From assembly GCF_019801465.1 (NCBI RefSeq), contig NZ_JAHVJA010000002.1, positions 620,001-684,000 on the forward strand: a stretch of 64,000 nucleotides of DNA. Reading direction: 5' to 3'. The DNA comes from Leisingera daeponensis. GTDB lineage: Bacteria; Pseudomonadota; Alphaproteobacteria; Rhodobacterales; Rhodobacteraceae. Positions 26,019-34,695 of this stretch are shown here, one piece after another. Below the pieces are notes generated by a model, which saw only the letters and a program-made list of their open reading frames with translations, was not told the origin of the DNA and did no database searches. The first letter of the stretch is position 1. Each line of letters begins with the position of its first letter. The position numbers and the translations under genes are program-made.

Positions 26019-26904
26019 CGCCCGGCATCTGCCGTATCAGCTCGGCATCCGCCATATACGCCTCGCTCATGTCGTCGACCAGCGCCTGCGACCAGCCGGG
26101 GAGATCGATTTCCTCCTCGATCTCCTCCTCGTCGTGGAAATAGCTCAGAAACAACGCACGCACCCGTTCCCGCTGGTCTTCTGAAAGCCCCGGACGGCTA
26201 GCCAGATAGGTCTCCAGCCGCTCATAGCCCGCCTCTGAAATGATGCCGCGGGTGATGTCCAGCTCGCCGCTGAAACGGAAACCCTCCCCCAAACCTGTCA
26301 CATGGCCGAGGATGCTGGGCCAGATCACTGGCGTCTCCTCATTGCACCAGACAGTGATGCGGCAGCCCGGGTTGCGGTCCTGGATATCTTCGACCACTTC
26401 CGACCAGCGCAGTTTCAGAAAATCAGTGTCCGACGAGAACTGCTTCCAGCTTCTGCCGGACTGCGACTTGAACACCGGCCCGATTAGTGTGGCCGGGTTG
26501 CGCAATCCGAGGAAGAATTCGCAAGGGTTGCCGGGAAACAGCCCGCGCAGGCCAGCTGTATTCCTTCCCGCATTCCGGAACAGCCGGCCGCCGCTCAGCA
26601 TCCAGCCCGGCACCCCCAGAAAGCTGGAGTTGGTCAGAATGATCCGGGACACCGCCTGATCCTTGACCAGCCCCGCCAGAAGCGCCTCGCGCTCCTGTTC
26701 CGTGACAAACTCATGATCCTGCTTGCGCAGCAGCTGGTTCAGCGCCGACATATAGGTGCCCGGGCGGCGGATCATGACGCCGCGCTCCAGCAGCGGTTGC
26801 GCATCCTTGCGCAGTGACCAGGTCAGCTGGCCGTTGTCGGTGTTGGGTGCCCCGACATGGAAGGCGAGGGAGATGTCCCGCATTTCGGTTTTTGCCAGGC
26901 TCAT
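26002..26904 (-). CDS. Conserved roseobacter protein of unknown function (300 aa)
   Basis: A soluble-looking protein without signal peptide. It contains LTNSSFLGVPGWMLSGGRLF, a run of aromatic residues near FFLGLRNPATLIGP, and a very acidic stretch (EEEIEEEIDLP) before the C-terminus. The layout resembles the sulfotransferase-like or kinase-like hypothetical proteins that accompany roseobacter glycosyltransferase clusters, but no catalytic motif can be named. It is the last gene of a minus-strand run of four (26002-32449), so a role in surface glycan assembly is possible. Confidence 0.6.
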   Translation of the reverse strand: MSLAKTEMRDISLAFHVGAPNTDNGQLTWSLRKDAQPLLERGVMIRRPGTYMSALNQLLRKQDHEFVTEQEREALLAGLVKDQAVSRIILTNSSFLGVPGWMLSGGRLFRNAGRNTAGLRGLFPGNPCEFFLGLRNPATLIGPVFKSQSGRSWKQFSSDTDFLKLRWSEVVEDIQDRNPGCRITVWCNEETPVIWPSILGHVTGLGEGFRFSGELDITRGIISEAGYERLETYLASRPGLSEDQRERVRALFLSYFHDEEEIEEEIDLPGWSQALVDDMSEAYMADAELIRQMPGVTFLS

Positions 26905-26977
26905 CGGTCTGTCCAGCCTCTGCCCGTTTTGTGCTCAGCAGCGCAACGGCGGCCTGCCGCACGGCCATTTGCGCATA

Positions 26978-28351
26978 TCATAGCCGCTCCTTCATCCGGC
27001 GGAAAAACCGGTCGTCCCGCTGGCGCAAAATATACGCGCAGACCTGTTTCGCAAGGCCCGGATGGCCGCGATCCAGCGCCAGGCTGGCCAGTTCGCGCTG
27101 AAACCGGGGAAAGCCATGCCGCTTGCGCAGCAGGCGGTGGAACCGGTGCGGGGTCAGCTCCCCGGAAATGGCACCGCGGGCTACCTCCTGCAAAACACCC
27201 ATCTGCTGCAGCGACGAGCCCAGCCGGTGCCCCAGCAGCGGGCAGCGCCAGAAGGTGACATTGGCACCGGTGAACCGGGCCGCATGGGCGGCATCCGGCG
27301 CCACATAGGGATCGAACATGATATGCACATCGCCTGCCGCCTGGCTGGCCAGCGCCGCATCCCCGAACGGGCCGGAGAAATCGCGGTCCCACACTTTCTT
27401 GTAGCGCATTTCCCAAGGGACAACTGCCTTGTCGAGCGTGGATTGCGGGCTGATTGCAAACACCGTGGAGCCCGGCGCCGCCGCCGCAAACGCCGCCGCC
27501 GCATAGCCGCCCATCGAGGCGCCGTAGAACACCACGCGGGAAAACTGCGCAAAGAACCCACTGTCGCGCAGTTCCTCGAACTTGCGGGCTACCTCCTGGT
27601 GGCGGAACCAGGTCCAGCCGTTGGCCATCACCCCCAGCATCGACCAGCCCTGTGCTTCGATGAAGCTGAAGCCCCAAGGCCGCCGGTCATCCCGCTTGGT
27701 CATCGCAATATCGAGATTGTCGAAGGTCACGACCAGCGTTCCGCCGCGCGGCATGTACAGGAAGGAATGCTCCTCAAGCTCATCGAAGAACCCCTCTTTT
27801 CCAGCCAGCTGGCGGGCCACCGCTGACCATTCGCCGGAGGGCGGCAGCATGTCCTGCGGTTCGGCGGAAAGAACAGCCAGTCCGTTTCGGTCTGCCTCCG
27901 GCGCCAGCAGCGTGTTGCAGCCGCCGTAGGCCTTCAGGAACGGATAGCTGCCCGACCCTTTGCGAATTTCAATGACTACACGGCTCAGCGGGTGCAGCGT
28001 GCTGTCCAGCAGCGGTTTGAAATTCTGGATCTTGTGGCGCACCCCGAAACTGTTGAGCGCCAGGATCACATCATACTGCCGGTTTCCGCTGGTGCTGCCT
28101 GCGACCCTGATGGCATCCCGATCCACGCCGCCCAGTGTGAGCCGGTCCAGCCATTCCTTCAGCTCCGTCTCGTCCGGCGTCCTGGGCTGACCCTTACGGT
28201 CGAGACAGACCAGGTCGATACCGCAGCCGTAGCGCTGGTGCAGCAGGATGCACAGCTCTGGCGCCTGGCCGTTGATATCGGCAATCGTCAGGATCTCGTC
28301 CACATCCAGCGCAGGCAGCACGGTTCTGAAGTCGAATGTGTCATTCAGCAT
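26978..28351 (-). CDS. Fusion of a methyltransferase-like module and an alpha/beta hydrolase
   Basis: A 457-residue protein. Residues about 1-150 resemble a Rossmann methyltransferase lacking a clear SAM loop (RYGCGIDLVCLDRKG, then VVIEIRKGSGSYPFLKAYGG). Residues about 195-410 are an alpha/beta hydrolase with the nucleophile elbow GASMGG (S279) and candidate acid and base residues further on. The N-terminal part is clearly related to the C-terminal part of the next upstream gene product. Many relatives are labelled phosphoadenosine phosphosulfate reductase, which this sequence does not support. Possible job: acyl or ester trimming of a glycan. Confidence 0.6.
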   Translation of the reverse strand: MLNDTFDFRTVLPALDVDEILTIADINGQAPELCILLHQRYGCGIDLVCLDRKGQPRTPDETELKEWLDRLTLGGVDRDAIRVAGSTSGNRQYDVILALNSFGVRHKIQNFKPLLDSTLHPLSRVVIEIRKGSGSYPFLKAYGGCNTLLAPEADRNGLAVLSAEPQDMLPPSGEWSAVARQLAGKEGFFDELEEHSFLYMPRGGTLVVTFDNLDIAMTKRDDRRPWGFSFIEAQGWSMLGVMANGWTWFRHQEVARKFEELRDSGFFAQFSRVVFYGASMGGYAAAAFAAAAPGSTVFAISPQSTLDKAVVPWEMRYKKVWDRDFSGPFGDAALASQAAGDVHIMFDPYVAPDAAHAARFTGANVTFWRCPLLGHRLGSSLQQMGVLQEVARGAISGELTPHRFHRLLRKRHGFPRFQRELASLALDRGHPGLAKQVCAYILRQRDDRFFRRMKERL

Positions 28352-28491
28352 GTGTGTTCACCCACCTTCCAACCGCCCGCCCGGCACCGGCTGCCCTGCT
28401 GCGGCGGAGCGCCGGCCGTAACGCGGCCGGCAGCGTACTGCTGCCCTGCCGGCCGGTTCTACCCGGAAAACGTTGACGAGCGGGTTACCGG

Positions 28492-30060
28492 TCACGGTTC
28501 CTGCCCGGCCCGGGTCAGTACGGTGGAGTATTTTCCGTGCTTGGCCAGCACCTCGACGGCGCCGAAGGTCTTCATTGCCGCGATGCCGCCAGACCCCTTG
28601 CGGATATCCAGCACGATACCGCCGCCGCTGTTGACCTGATTGCGGAACAGGTTCTCGTAGGTGGTGACGGGATAGTGAAACCCGCAGGATGCCTGGCTGT
28701 AGACCAGATCGAAGGTTCCAAGTGAGGCCGTCTCCCCGATTTTGGGATTGCAGGACGTGATTTGCTCCGGCGGCACGCCATTCCTTTCCAGGAAGGCCCG
28801 GGCGGTTTCCAGACTGGCATACCCGGCGGCTTCGCCTTGAAAGCCAAAATGGCGGCTGTTGCTGTCTTCGATATCGATCAGCGTGATGCTGCAGCCGTAG
28901 CGGCGGTGCATCAGCAGGCTTGAAAAGGCATAACCGCAGCCAATGTCGGCAGCCCGTTTGGGGGCGATGGCATCAGCAGCCTGCAGGAAATGAGCGCATT
29001 CGCGTTCGGCAATGCGCAGCGCCCCGTGCAGAATATGCTCCCGGCTGGAGCGGGCCTCGTCCAGCAGGAGCTGTTCACCGCCTGCCAGCCAGTCCCGGAT
29101 TGTTTGGCCGGATTTGGCAAGTTCCGTGCGCTGCAACAGAAGGTTAGCGACATCGCGGTCGCTGAACATCGAAAAATCCAGTGTGGCCGGGTCGACCGGC
29201 TCCGCTTTGGCCGGTTCCGCCTCAGGGGCAGGCAGCAACAGATGGCGGGATTTCTCCGCATCAATCCCGTGTTTGGCCAGCAGTTCATGCACAAAGCAGC
29301 CTTCGGCAGGAACGCCGCCGTATTTGGCCGCGATATTGCGGAACCGGCGTCCCCAGAAATGGATCGACAGCGTGTCGCTGCGAATGTGCTTGCGGGCCTG
29401 GTTGGGCCGGTTCGGGTTCAGCACCACTCCGGCCTGTTTAAACGGCACCGGATAGATCACATGGCCCGGCCGCGAGTTTGAAATCTCGCCGGTTTCCTGC
29501 AGGAACCAGGTCAGCGCATCCGGCCCCCATACCCCCCACGGCAGCAGCGACACATGCACCCCCTGCCCCGCATCCTTCAGCGCCTGCAGTTCCGCTTGTT
29601 TTTCCGCGCTGTACCAGGGCGGGATGGGGTATTCATCACTGGTGAACTTCAGCATCGCCTTGAGCGTCTTGGACGTCTTCGGCAGGCGCAGCACCCCGTT
29701 GTTGACCATCGGCTTCTTGTCCGAGATCCAGCCATGGAAATGCTTGCCCTTGATGTCCCAGGGCTGGCAGCAATAGGCATCGGTGTCGGCCCAGACATAA
29801 TCCGTCTGACGCAGCATATGCAGGCGGAAGACATCCGCGTGATAGGCCGGGCTGCCGGTCTTGGCATGGCGGATGATGCTGTCCGCAGGCAGGATGTCAT
29901 TCGCATCCGCCATCTGCACACCTTCCGGCACACCCTTGACGTCGTCATAGGTGAACAGGGTCACCTCATGGCCGTTGTCGAGGAATGATTGCAGGCAAAG
30001 CTGTTCCAGCCAGCTGAGTTCAGCGCCCACCCAGAGTGACGCAATGGCCGGAAGTGCCAT
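28492..30060 (-). CDS. Glycosyltransferase-methyltransferase-like fusion
   Basis: A 522-residue protein. The N-terminal half is a glycosyltransferase of the Gly_transf_sug/GT32-like type: SLWVGAELSWLEQLCLQSF at the start, then a DxD motif ADTDAY (D92, D94) for metal-bound nucleotide sugar. The C-terminal part from about residue 365 has a SAM-binding glycine loop DIGCGYAFS (372-380), so it may methylate the sugar it adds or a lipid. A linker (about 280-300) is rich in Pro, Ala and Glu. Middle gene of the minus-strand cluster. Confidence 0.7.
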   Translation of the reverse strand: MALPAIASLWVGAELSWLEQLCLQSFLDNGHEVTLFTYDDVKGVPEGVQMADANDILPADSIIRHAKTGSPAYHADVFRLHMLRQTDYVWADTDAYCCQPWDIKGKHFHGWISDKKPMVNNGVLRLPKTSKTLKAMLKFTSDEYPIPPWYSAEKQAELQALKDAGQGVHVSLLPWGVWGPDALTWFLQETGEISNSRPGHVIYPVPFKQAGVVLNPNRPNQARKHIRSDTLSIHFWGRRFRNIAAKYGGVPAEGCFVHELLAKHGIDAEKSRHLLLPAPEAEPAKAEPVDPATLDFSMFSDRDVANLLLQRTELAKSGQTIRDWLAGGEQLLLDEARSSREHILHGALRIAERECAHFLQAADAIAPKRAADIGCGYAFSSLLMHRRYGCSITLIDIEDSNSRHFGFQGEAAGYASLETARAFLERNGVPPEQITSCNPKIGETASLGTFDLVYSQASCGFHYPVTTYENLFRNQVNSGGGIVLDIRKGSGGIAAMKTFGAVEVLAKHGKYSTVLTRAGQEP

Positions 30061-30172
30061 GATACCTGCCCCTTTTCAAACCCAATACACCTGACGCCTG
30101 ACCGCGTCTTTTTTGTTAACGAAAATTACCCCGCCGCCGGAAGGCATGTCAATCTGCGGCGCTTCGGAAGCC

Positions 30173-32449
30173 TTAATGTGTGGTTTCCCCGCGCTCCACC
30201 GTGAACCAGAAATCGCTGCCCGGTTCCTTTTCGGCAATCTCGTCAGGGATCACGCCGGGGCCGCTGAGAAAGACATTGGCTCCGAAATGCGCGTGCATCC
30301 GCGACAGCTTGCACAGCTTGTCCCCGGTCAGTTCGCGGAACAGTTCAATCATGTCATCGCGGGTCTTCAGCTCCTCGATCTTCTCGCGGTGCTTACGGCA
30401 GGAGTACTCATGCGCCGCGGCAATATCCGGATCCGCCAGCAAGCGGGCCATCTCCGCTTCCAGCGCCGGGATCATCCGCTGGATCGAGCGGTCCTCCTCG
30501 GCGTTATTGTTCATGCGGAACCAGTAAGACAGCCCCTGGTCCCGGTCGACGTGGTTGACCCGGCCCCGGTCGCGCTTGACCAGGAAGCTCTCGGCGCTGC
30601 GCACTGCATAGTGGTTCAGCTGCACCAGATCATAGCCGTAGGTGCTCATCGACGAGCGCCAGCCATTGCGGAACATCTCTTTCGGCATGTCCTGTCCGGA
30701 TCCGTTGACCCAGCGGATGTCTTCCCACAGTTGCGGTTTCAGCCCTTTGGGCCGGTGCACCCCCAGTTTCTTGAAAATCCCGTTGTTGCGGAACAGCGTT
30801 TTAAAGCCCCAGGCCTGATGCGGCTTGCGGGTCACCTCATGGGCGCAGCGGGTGAATTCCCGTGTAATCAGATCGCCGGTAAAGTCACGCACATCATTGT
30901 TGCCGAACAGCCTCCAGGTCATTGAGATCATGTTGGCATCGTCCACTGCCCCGAACAGATCCGCCAGCCGCCCTTCGCCGCATTTAATATTGATGAACTC
31001 ATCCACATCCATGCAGATCAACCAGTCGGCGTTCCGGATGACCGGCTCGTCCTCCGCCGCTTGCAAGGCAGCGTGCTGCGGTTTCAGATCGGTACCCCGG
31101 AACGGATTTTCGCGGTGCTGGACGATGCCCTTCTCCTGCAGCATCTGCAGCATGGCGTCTGTGCCGTCGGTGCAATCATTGGTGTATACGAGGAAGTCAT
31201 CCACCCCGATTGCCCGGTGATAGGCCAGCCATTCCAGGATGAACGGCCCTTCGTTCTTCATCGTTGTGACAATCGCGGTCCTGGGCTTGCCGCCAGAGCG
31301 TTTGACCGCCTGCTCCTCGGGAATGCGCACAGGCTTGGCCCCAAAGTATCCGGTGGCCAGCTCCAACAGTTCCGGAGTCTCAACCAGACTGGTCTTGGGA
31401 ACGATCTTCGAGACCGTATCCGCGGGATGCCGCAGCGCCATGCAGCGGTAGAACCGCACATCCTGCACCGGGTCAGGTTCCGCACCCACCACCCGGATCA
31501 GCCGCCAGATGCAATCCTCCCCCGATTTTGCCGGCGACAGGCACCAGCGCGGCCGCAAGCCGGTAGCATCAAATTGGGTGCAGATATGATCTGCAAAGGC
31601 GGGCTCATCCCCCTTGCGCACCCGCCAGGGATAAGCCTGCACGCCGCCCAGACGCAGGCACCCCGAGGACGCGGAGGCCGCGCGGTCGAACACATTCGGC
31701 CCGCCGCCGGGAGCGATCAAGTCAAACAGATCGATGTTTGCCACGGCCCGGGCCCGTGCCAGAAAACGGGCGCGCAGAATTTCATAGATCAGGAACTCCC
31801 CCAGGGGGGCCTGCCAAGGGTCTGCGGGCGGAATCTCCATCCGGTCCTTGCCGGGCGCGCCAGGCACGTTAAACGGATGCGCCTCCGGTGGCAGCCCCGC
31901 CTTGCCCAGCGGCAGCCTGGAATGAACGACGACCACCCGCTCGAGCCCTGGAATATCTCCGGCGATCTCTTGCAGGTCCTGCACAAAACGGCGGCTGTCC
32001 TTTGGCTGCGCCCGGTCGAGGATGACCGCGCCCTGCATCCGGTGCTGCGAGACGTGGAACCGCAGCCACTGCGCCGCCGTTTCAGCCGTTTCCCCGTTTC
32101 GGACTGCGGCCAGGACGTTCAGGCCGGCAAACAGGCTGGTCTCCTCCGGCTGAAGCTGGATTTGGCGCAGAGCACCGCCTGCCGAAACGCTTGCCGTGCC
32201 GCAAGAGCTGCCCATTGGAATATCCAGAACCGGGGCGCCGCCAAAGTTATGCAGATCCGATTCGTCCTGAGTGGATATGGCAGCGGCGATGTCCCGCGCA
32301 GTTCCCGACCGGAAGAACAGCCTGGCAATCCGGCCTGTCCGGCCAGTCATTTCCACTGCGTCCAGCAGATCCGCCCCGGCAAGCGTCAGCGCGCTGAATT
32401 CACGTTCAAGGATTTTGCCGCCGCAATTCCCGGCATCTGGACTGGACAT
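30173..32449 (-). CDS. Large glycosyltransferase with GT2-like catalytic domain
   Basis: A 758-residue protein. The C-terminal domain from residue 391 opens TAIVTTMKNEGPFILEWLAYH and carries the DxD motif DVDEF (481-485), as in the Glyco_tranf_2_4/GT92-like family. The N-terminal half (1-370) looks like a second, degenerate glycosyltransferase-type domain (ARAVANIDLFDLIAP, LGGVQAYPWRVRKG) without a clear DxD. No membrane segment, so it acts in the cytoplasm. First gene of the run 32449-26002; gaps of 112 to 140 bases separate it from the next ones. Confidence 0.75.
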   Translation of the reverse strand: MSSPDAGNCGGKILEREFSALTLAGADLLDAVEMTGRTGRIARLFFRSGTARDIAAAISTQDESDLHNFGGAPVLDIPMGSSCGTASVSAGGALRQIQLQPEETSLFAGLNVLAAVRNGETAETAAQWLRFHVSQHRMQGAVILDRAQPKDSRRFVQDLQEIAGDIPGLERVVVVHSRLPLGKAGLPPEAHPFNVPGAPGKDRMEIPPADPWQAPLGEFLIYEILRARFLARARAVANIDLFDLIAPGGGPNVFDRAASASSGCLRLGGVQAYPWRVRKGDEPAFADHICTQFDATGLRPRWCLSPAKSGEDCIWRLIRVVGAEPDPVQDVRFYRCMALRHPADTVSKIVPKTSLVETPELLELATGYFGAKPVRIPEEQAVKRSGGKPRTAIVTTMKNEGPFILEWLAYHRAIGVDDFLVYTNDCTDGTDAMLQMLQEKGIVQHRENPFRGTDLKPQHAALQAAEDEPVIRNADWLICMDVDEFINIKCGEGRLADLFGAVDDANMISMTWRLFGNNDVRDFTGDLITREFTRCAHEVTRKPHQAWGFKTLFRNNGIFKKLGVHRPKGLKPQLWEDIRWVNGSGQDMPKEMFRNGWRSSMSTYGYDLVQLNHYAVRSAESFLVKRDRGRVNHVDRDQGLSYWFRMNNNAEEDRSIQRMIPALEAEMARLLADPDIAAAHEYSCRKHREKIEELKTRDDMIELFRELTGDKLCKLSRMHAHFGANVFLSGPGVIPDEIAEKEPGSDFWFTVERGETTH

Positions 32450-32647
32450 ACTGCTGCATCACGTTATGAATTTCCTGCCCCCTGCTCGGCGTTCGGAGCG
32501 GTCCTCTTATAACCGGCAGGCAGAAATGCCGGAACCGGCAAACGCTGCAGGCTGGCCGCAAGAACCCCAGCATTTGATATAAGAGCAACAGGCAGGCCCG
32601 GCACATACTTGACACCGGCGTCCGCAGCTATGCTTTCAGGAAGATGA

Positions 32648-32734
32648 TGGTGCGGTCGAGAAGACTCGAACTTCCACTCCGGTTAAGGAACAGCGACCTC
32701 AACGCTGCGCGTCTACCAATTCCGCCACGACCGC
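32648..32734 (-). tRNA. tRNA-Leu (GAG)
   Basis: An 87-base class II tRNA with encoded CCA. The acceptor stem pairs GCGGTCG with CGACCGC, discriminator A; the anticodon stem CAGCG/CGCTG closes the loop TTGAGGT (anticodon GAG). A long variable arm and the T loop GTTCGAGTC follow. Confidence 0.95.
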
Positions 32735-32846
32735 ACTGTCTTAGGCTTGGTGTAGCGGCGTATAGACCAGCCCGAATGCGATGTGAAGCCGAAAATCGTC
32801 TTTTTCGGCCAGAATGTTCCCACATCTGAGCCGTTGCCGCTAAGCG

Positions 32847-32881
32847 CTGAAAAACAGCCGGATAATCCGGCTGTTTTTCAG
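32847..32881. terminator. Bidirectional terminator hairpin
   Basis: Perfect 15-base arms (CTGAAAAACAGCCGG and its inverse) around a 5-base loop; both flanks give a T run, so it works on either strand. It ends the caspase-like gene on the minus strand. Confidence 0.9.
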
Positions 32882-32906
32882 TTCGGCACCTGCAGGGTGC
32901 CTGCGT

Positions 32907-34472
32907 TCAATTGCCATGCGCGGCCCGATGGCGGCGCAGCACCATCTCACCGGACATCTGGTCGTAGTAGGCTGGGAACTGATCATGGTTCACCGTGGCG
33001 GCCAGATCCTGCACGTCACGGCGCACCTGCTTGGCGAGCTGGTGCAGGGTCATGCCAGGCTCGGTTAACCGGGACAGCAAAGCGCGGGTGAATACAGAGT
33101 TCGGATCGGCATCATTGTCCGACAGCCGGTCCAGCGCGGTCTGGCCTGCCCCGGCGGAATAGAGGATGAAGGCCCCCTCCGGCGGCTCCATCCGCACCAG
33201 GCCGCGGCTGCCGCCGACCGAGCGCTGGCCGTCCTGCGGGAACGGGTTGTTGCGGCAGGCGTCCAGGATCATGATGGTCGAACGCGCGCCCTTGCGCTGG
33301 AACGTGCCAAGCACACGATCGGCTGCGATACTTTCACTGGTCAGAAAGCTTTCATCGCCAAGATTGACCATCGGCACATCGGCAGGCAGCAGATAGTTGC
33401 GGCCCTCGACCTCGACGCCGTGACCCGCGAAATAGAACAGCACCTCGTCGCCAGGCTTGATCTGATTCGCAAAGGTGGAGACTGCGCTGTTGATATCGCG
33501 GCGGCTGGCATCATAAAGCGTGACGACGTCAAAACCGAGCCCGGCCAGGGTGGAGCTGACCGCCTGGGCATCATTGCGCGCTTTCTGCAGGTCAGCGAGA
33601 TTCCGGTAGCCGTCGACGCCGATCACCAGCGCCCGGCGCCGGATGAGCGGCGCGGTGAGGTCCTCCTGAGGCAATGCAGCCAACGTGGCCGCCGCACCGC
33701 TGCCTTGCAGGACAGTGCCGTTTTGCACAATCGCCTGACCCTGTGCTGACGCCATCACCTGCCCCTGCTGAACGAACTGCCCTTGCCGTGGCATCTGCCC
33801 CTGAGGAACGAACTGCCCCTGGTATTGCGGCTGCTGCATGCTGCCATACGTTTGAGGCGCGGCGGCAAAACCCATCTGCTGCTGGCCAAATTGGGGCTGC
33901 TGCGCCCCCTGCCCGTACTGCTGCGGCACGCCATAAGTGCCCGCGTTGCTGCCTGCCATCGTTGCCTGAGGCTGCCCATAAGGCTGTTGAGGCTGCGGCG
34001 GCATCCGTTCTGTCAGGTAGATTTTCAGTAGCCCGCGGGGACCGTCGGGGTGGGCCATGGCCTGTTGAGTGGCGAGATAGCCGCTCGCCTGGGCCCGCTG
34101 AAACGAGCTGATCAGCAAATCCTTCTCGAAATCGTTAAGCTGGCCGGTGGCCGGATAGCCCATGTAGGCTTGGTAAGTGGAGATCGCTTCCCGCGATTTG
34201 CGCCCCAGCTGCCCGTCGACGGTGCCTGCCGGGAAACCGAAGAAATTCAGCGATTCCTGGATCTGGCGCCCCTCTTGCGTGGAGGGCAGCCTGGACCGGC
34301 GCGGAGCCTTGGTGCCGGAGCGCCGCTGCTGATTTTTTGTCAAAGCGTTGCCGATGATGCCGCCGATAATAGCGCCGGCAGCAAAGTCTCCCGCATCGGC
34401 AGACACACGAGCGGCGGGCGTCAAAGCCAGCGTCAGACTCACGGCGAACGTGGAAAGCAGTTTGAACCGCAT
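32907..34472 (-). CDS. Secreted caspase-like (peptidase C14) protein with peptidoglycan-binding domain
   Basis: A 521-residue exported protein: signal peptide (about 1-25), glycine zipper (GAIIGGIIGNAL, 33-44), a PG_binding_1-like domain (about 65-125: LNFFGFPAGTVDGQLGRKS), a Gln/Pro/Gly-rich linker (157-247), then a C14 caspase domain (277-515). The catalytic dyad is present: H351 in YFAGHG and C406 in LDACRNN. Bacterial metacaspase-like proteases cleave after basic residues or remain orphans in function; the wall-binding domain places this one in the periplasm. It is followed by the gene for a protein with the same front end. Confidence 0.85.
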   Translation of the reverse strand: MRFKLLSTFAVSLTLALTPAARVSADAGDFAAGAIIGGIIGNALTKNQQRRSGTKAPRRSRLPSTQEGRQIQESLNFFGFPAGTVDGQLGRKSREAISTYQAYMGYPATGQLNDFEKDLLISSFQRAQASGYLATQQAMAHPDGPRGLLKIYLTERMPPQPQQPYGQPQATMAGSNAGTYGVPQQYGQGAQQPQFGQQQMGFAAAPQTYGSMQQPQYQGQFVPQGQMPRQGQFVQQGQVMASAQGQAIVQNGTVLQGSGAAATLAALPQEDLTAPLIRRRALVIGVDGYRNLADLQKARNDAQAVSSTLAGLGFDVVTLYDASRRDINSAVSTFANQIKPGDEVLFYFAGHGVEVEGRNYLLPADVPMVNLGDESFLTSESIAADRVLGTFQRKGARSTIMILDACRNNPFPQDGQRSVGGSRGLVRMEPPEGAFILYSAGAGQTALDRLSDNDADPNSVFTRALLSRLTEPGMTLHQLAKQVRRDVQDLAATVNHDQFPAYYDQMSGEMVLRRHRAAHGN

Positions 34473-34625
34473 GAATACCCCCTAAGATAATGCATCAAGA
34501 AATTGCATCCAGTCTTACCCGTACACACATCCTGCGCAATTACCGGATTTCATCACCGGAACGTTAATATTCAGGCAATTAGGCCGTGATGCTTCTCAAT
34601 TTTAATCATTACCTGGCCAAGCACG

Positions 34626-34655
34626 GCAAAGGCCGGCAGCGGTGCCGGCCTTTGC
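34626..34655. terminator. Hairpin between the two glycine-zipper genes
   Basis: Arms of 13 bases (GCAAAGGCCGGCA and inverse) with a 4-base loop. No T tract on either strand, so it may stabilise an mRNA end or terminate only weakly. It lies downstream of the 34696-36309 gene. Confidence 0.55.
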
Positions 34656-34695
34656 AATTTGCAAGGCGGGATCACCCGCCTCCTTAGCCATTGCC

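Noticed and set aside
26978-28351. Phosphoadenosine phosphosulfate reductase label
   Set aside because: No PAPS reductase motif (such as a terminal ECGLH-type cysteine) is present; the visible catalytic feature is a hydrolase serine.
30113-32512. Long plus-strand ORFs (270 and 483 codons) opposite the 758-residue glycosyltransferase
   Set aside because: The minus-strand frame has clear glycosyltransferase motifs; the plus frames have none.
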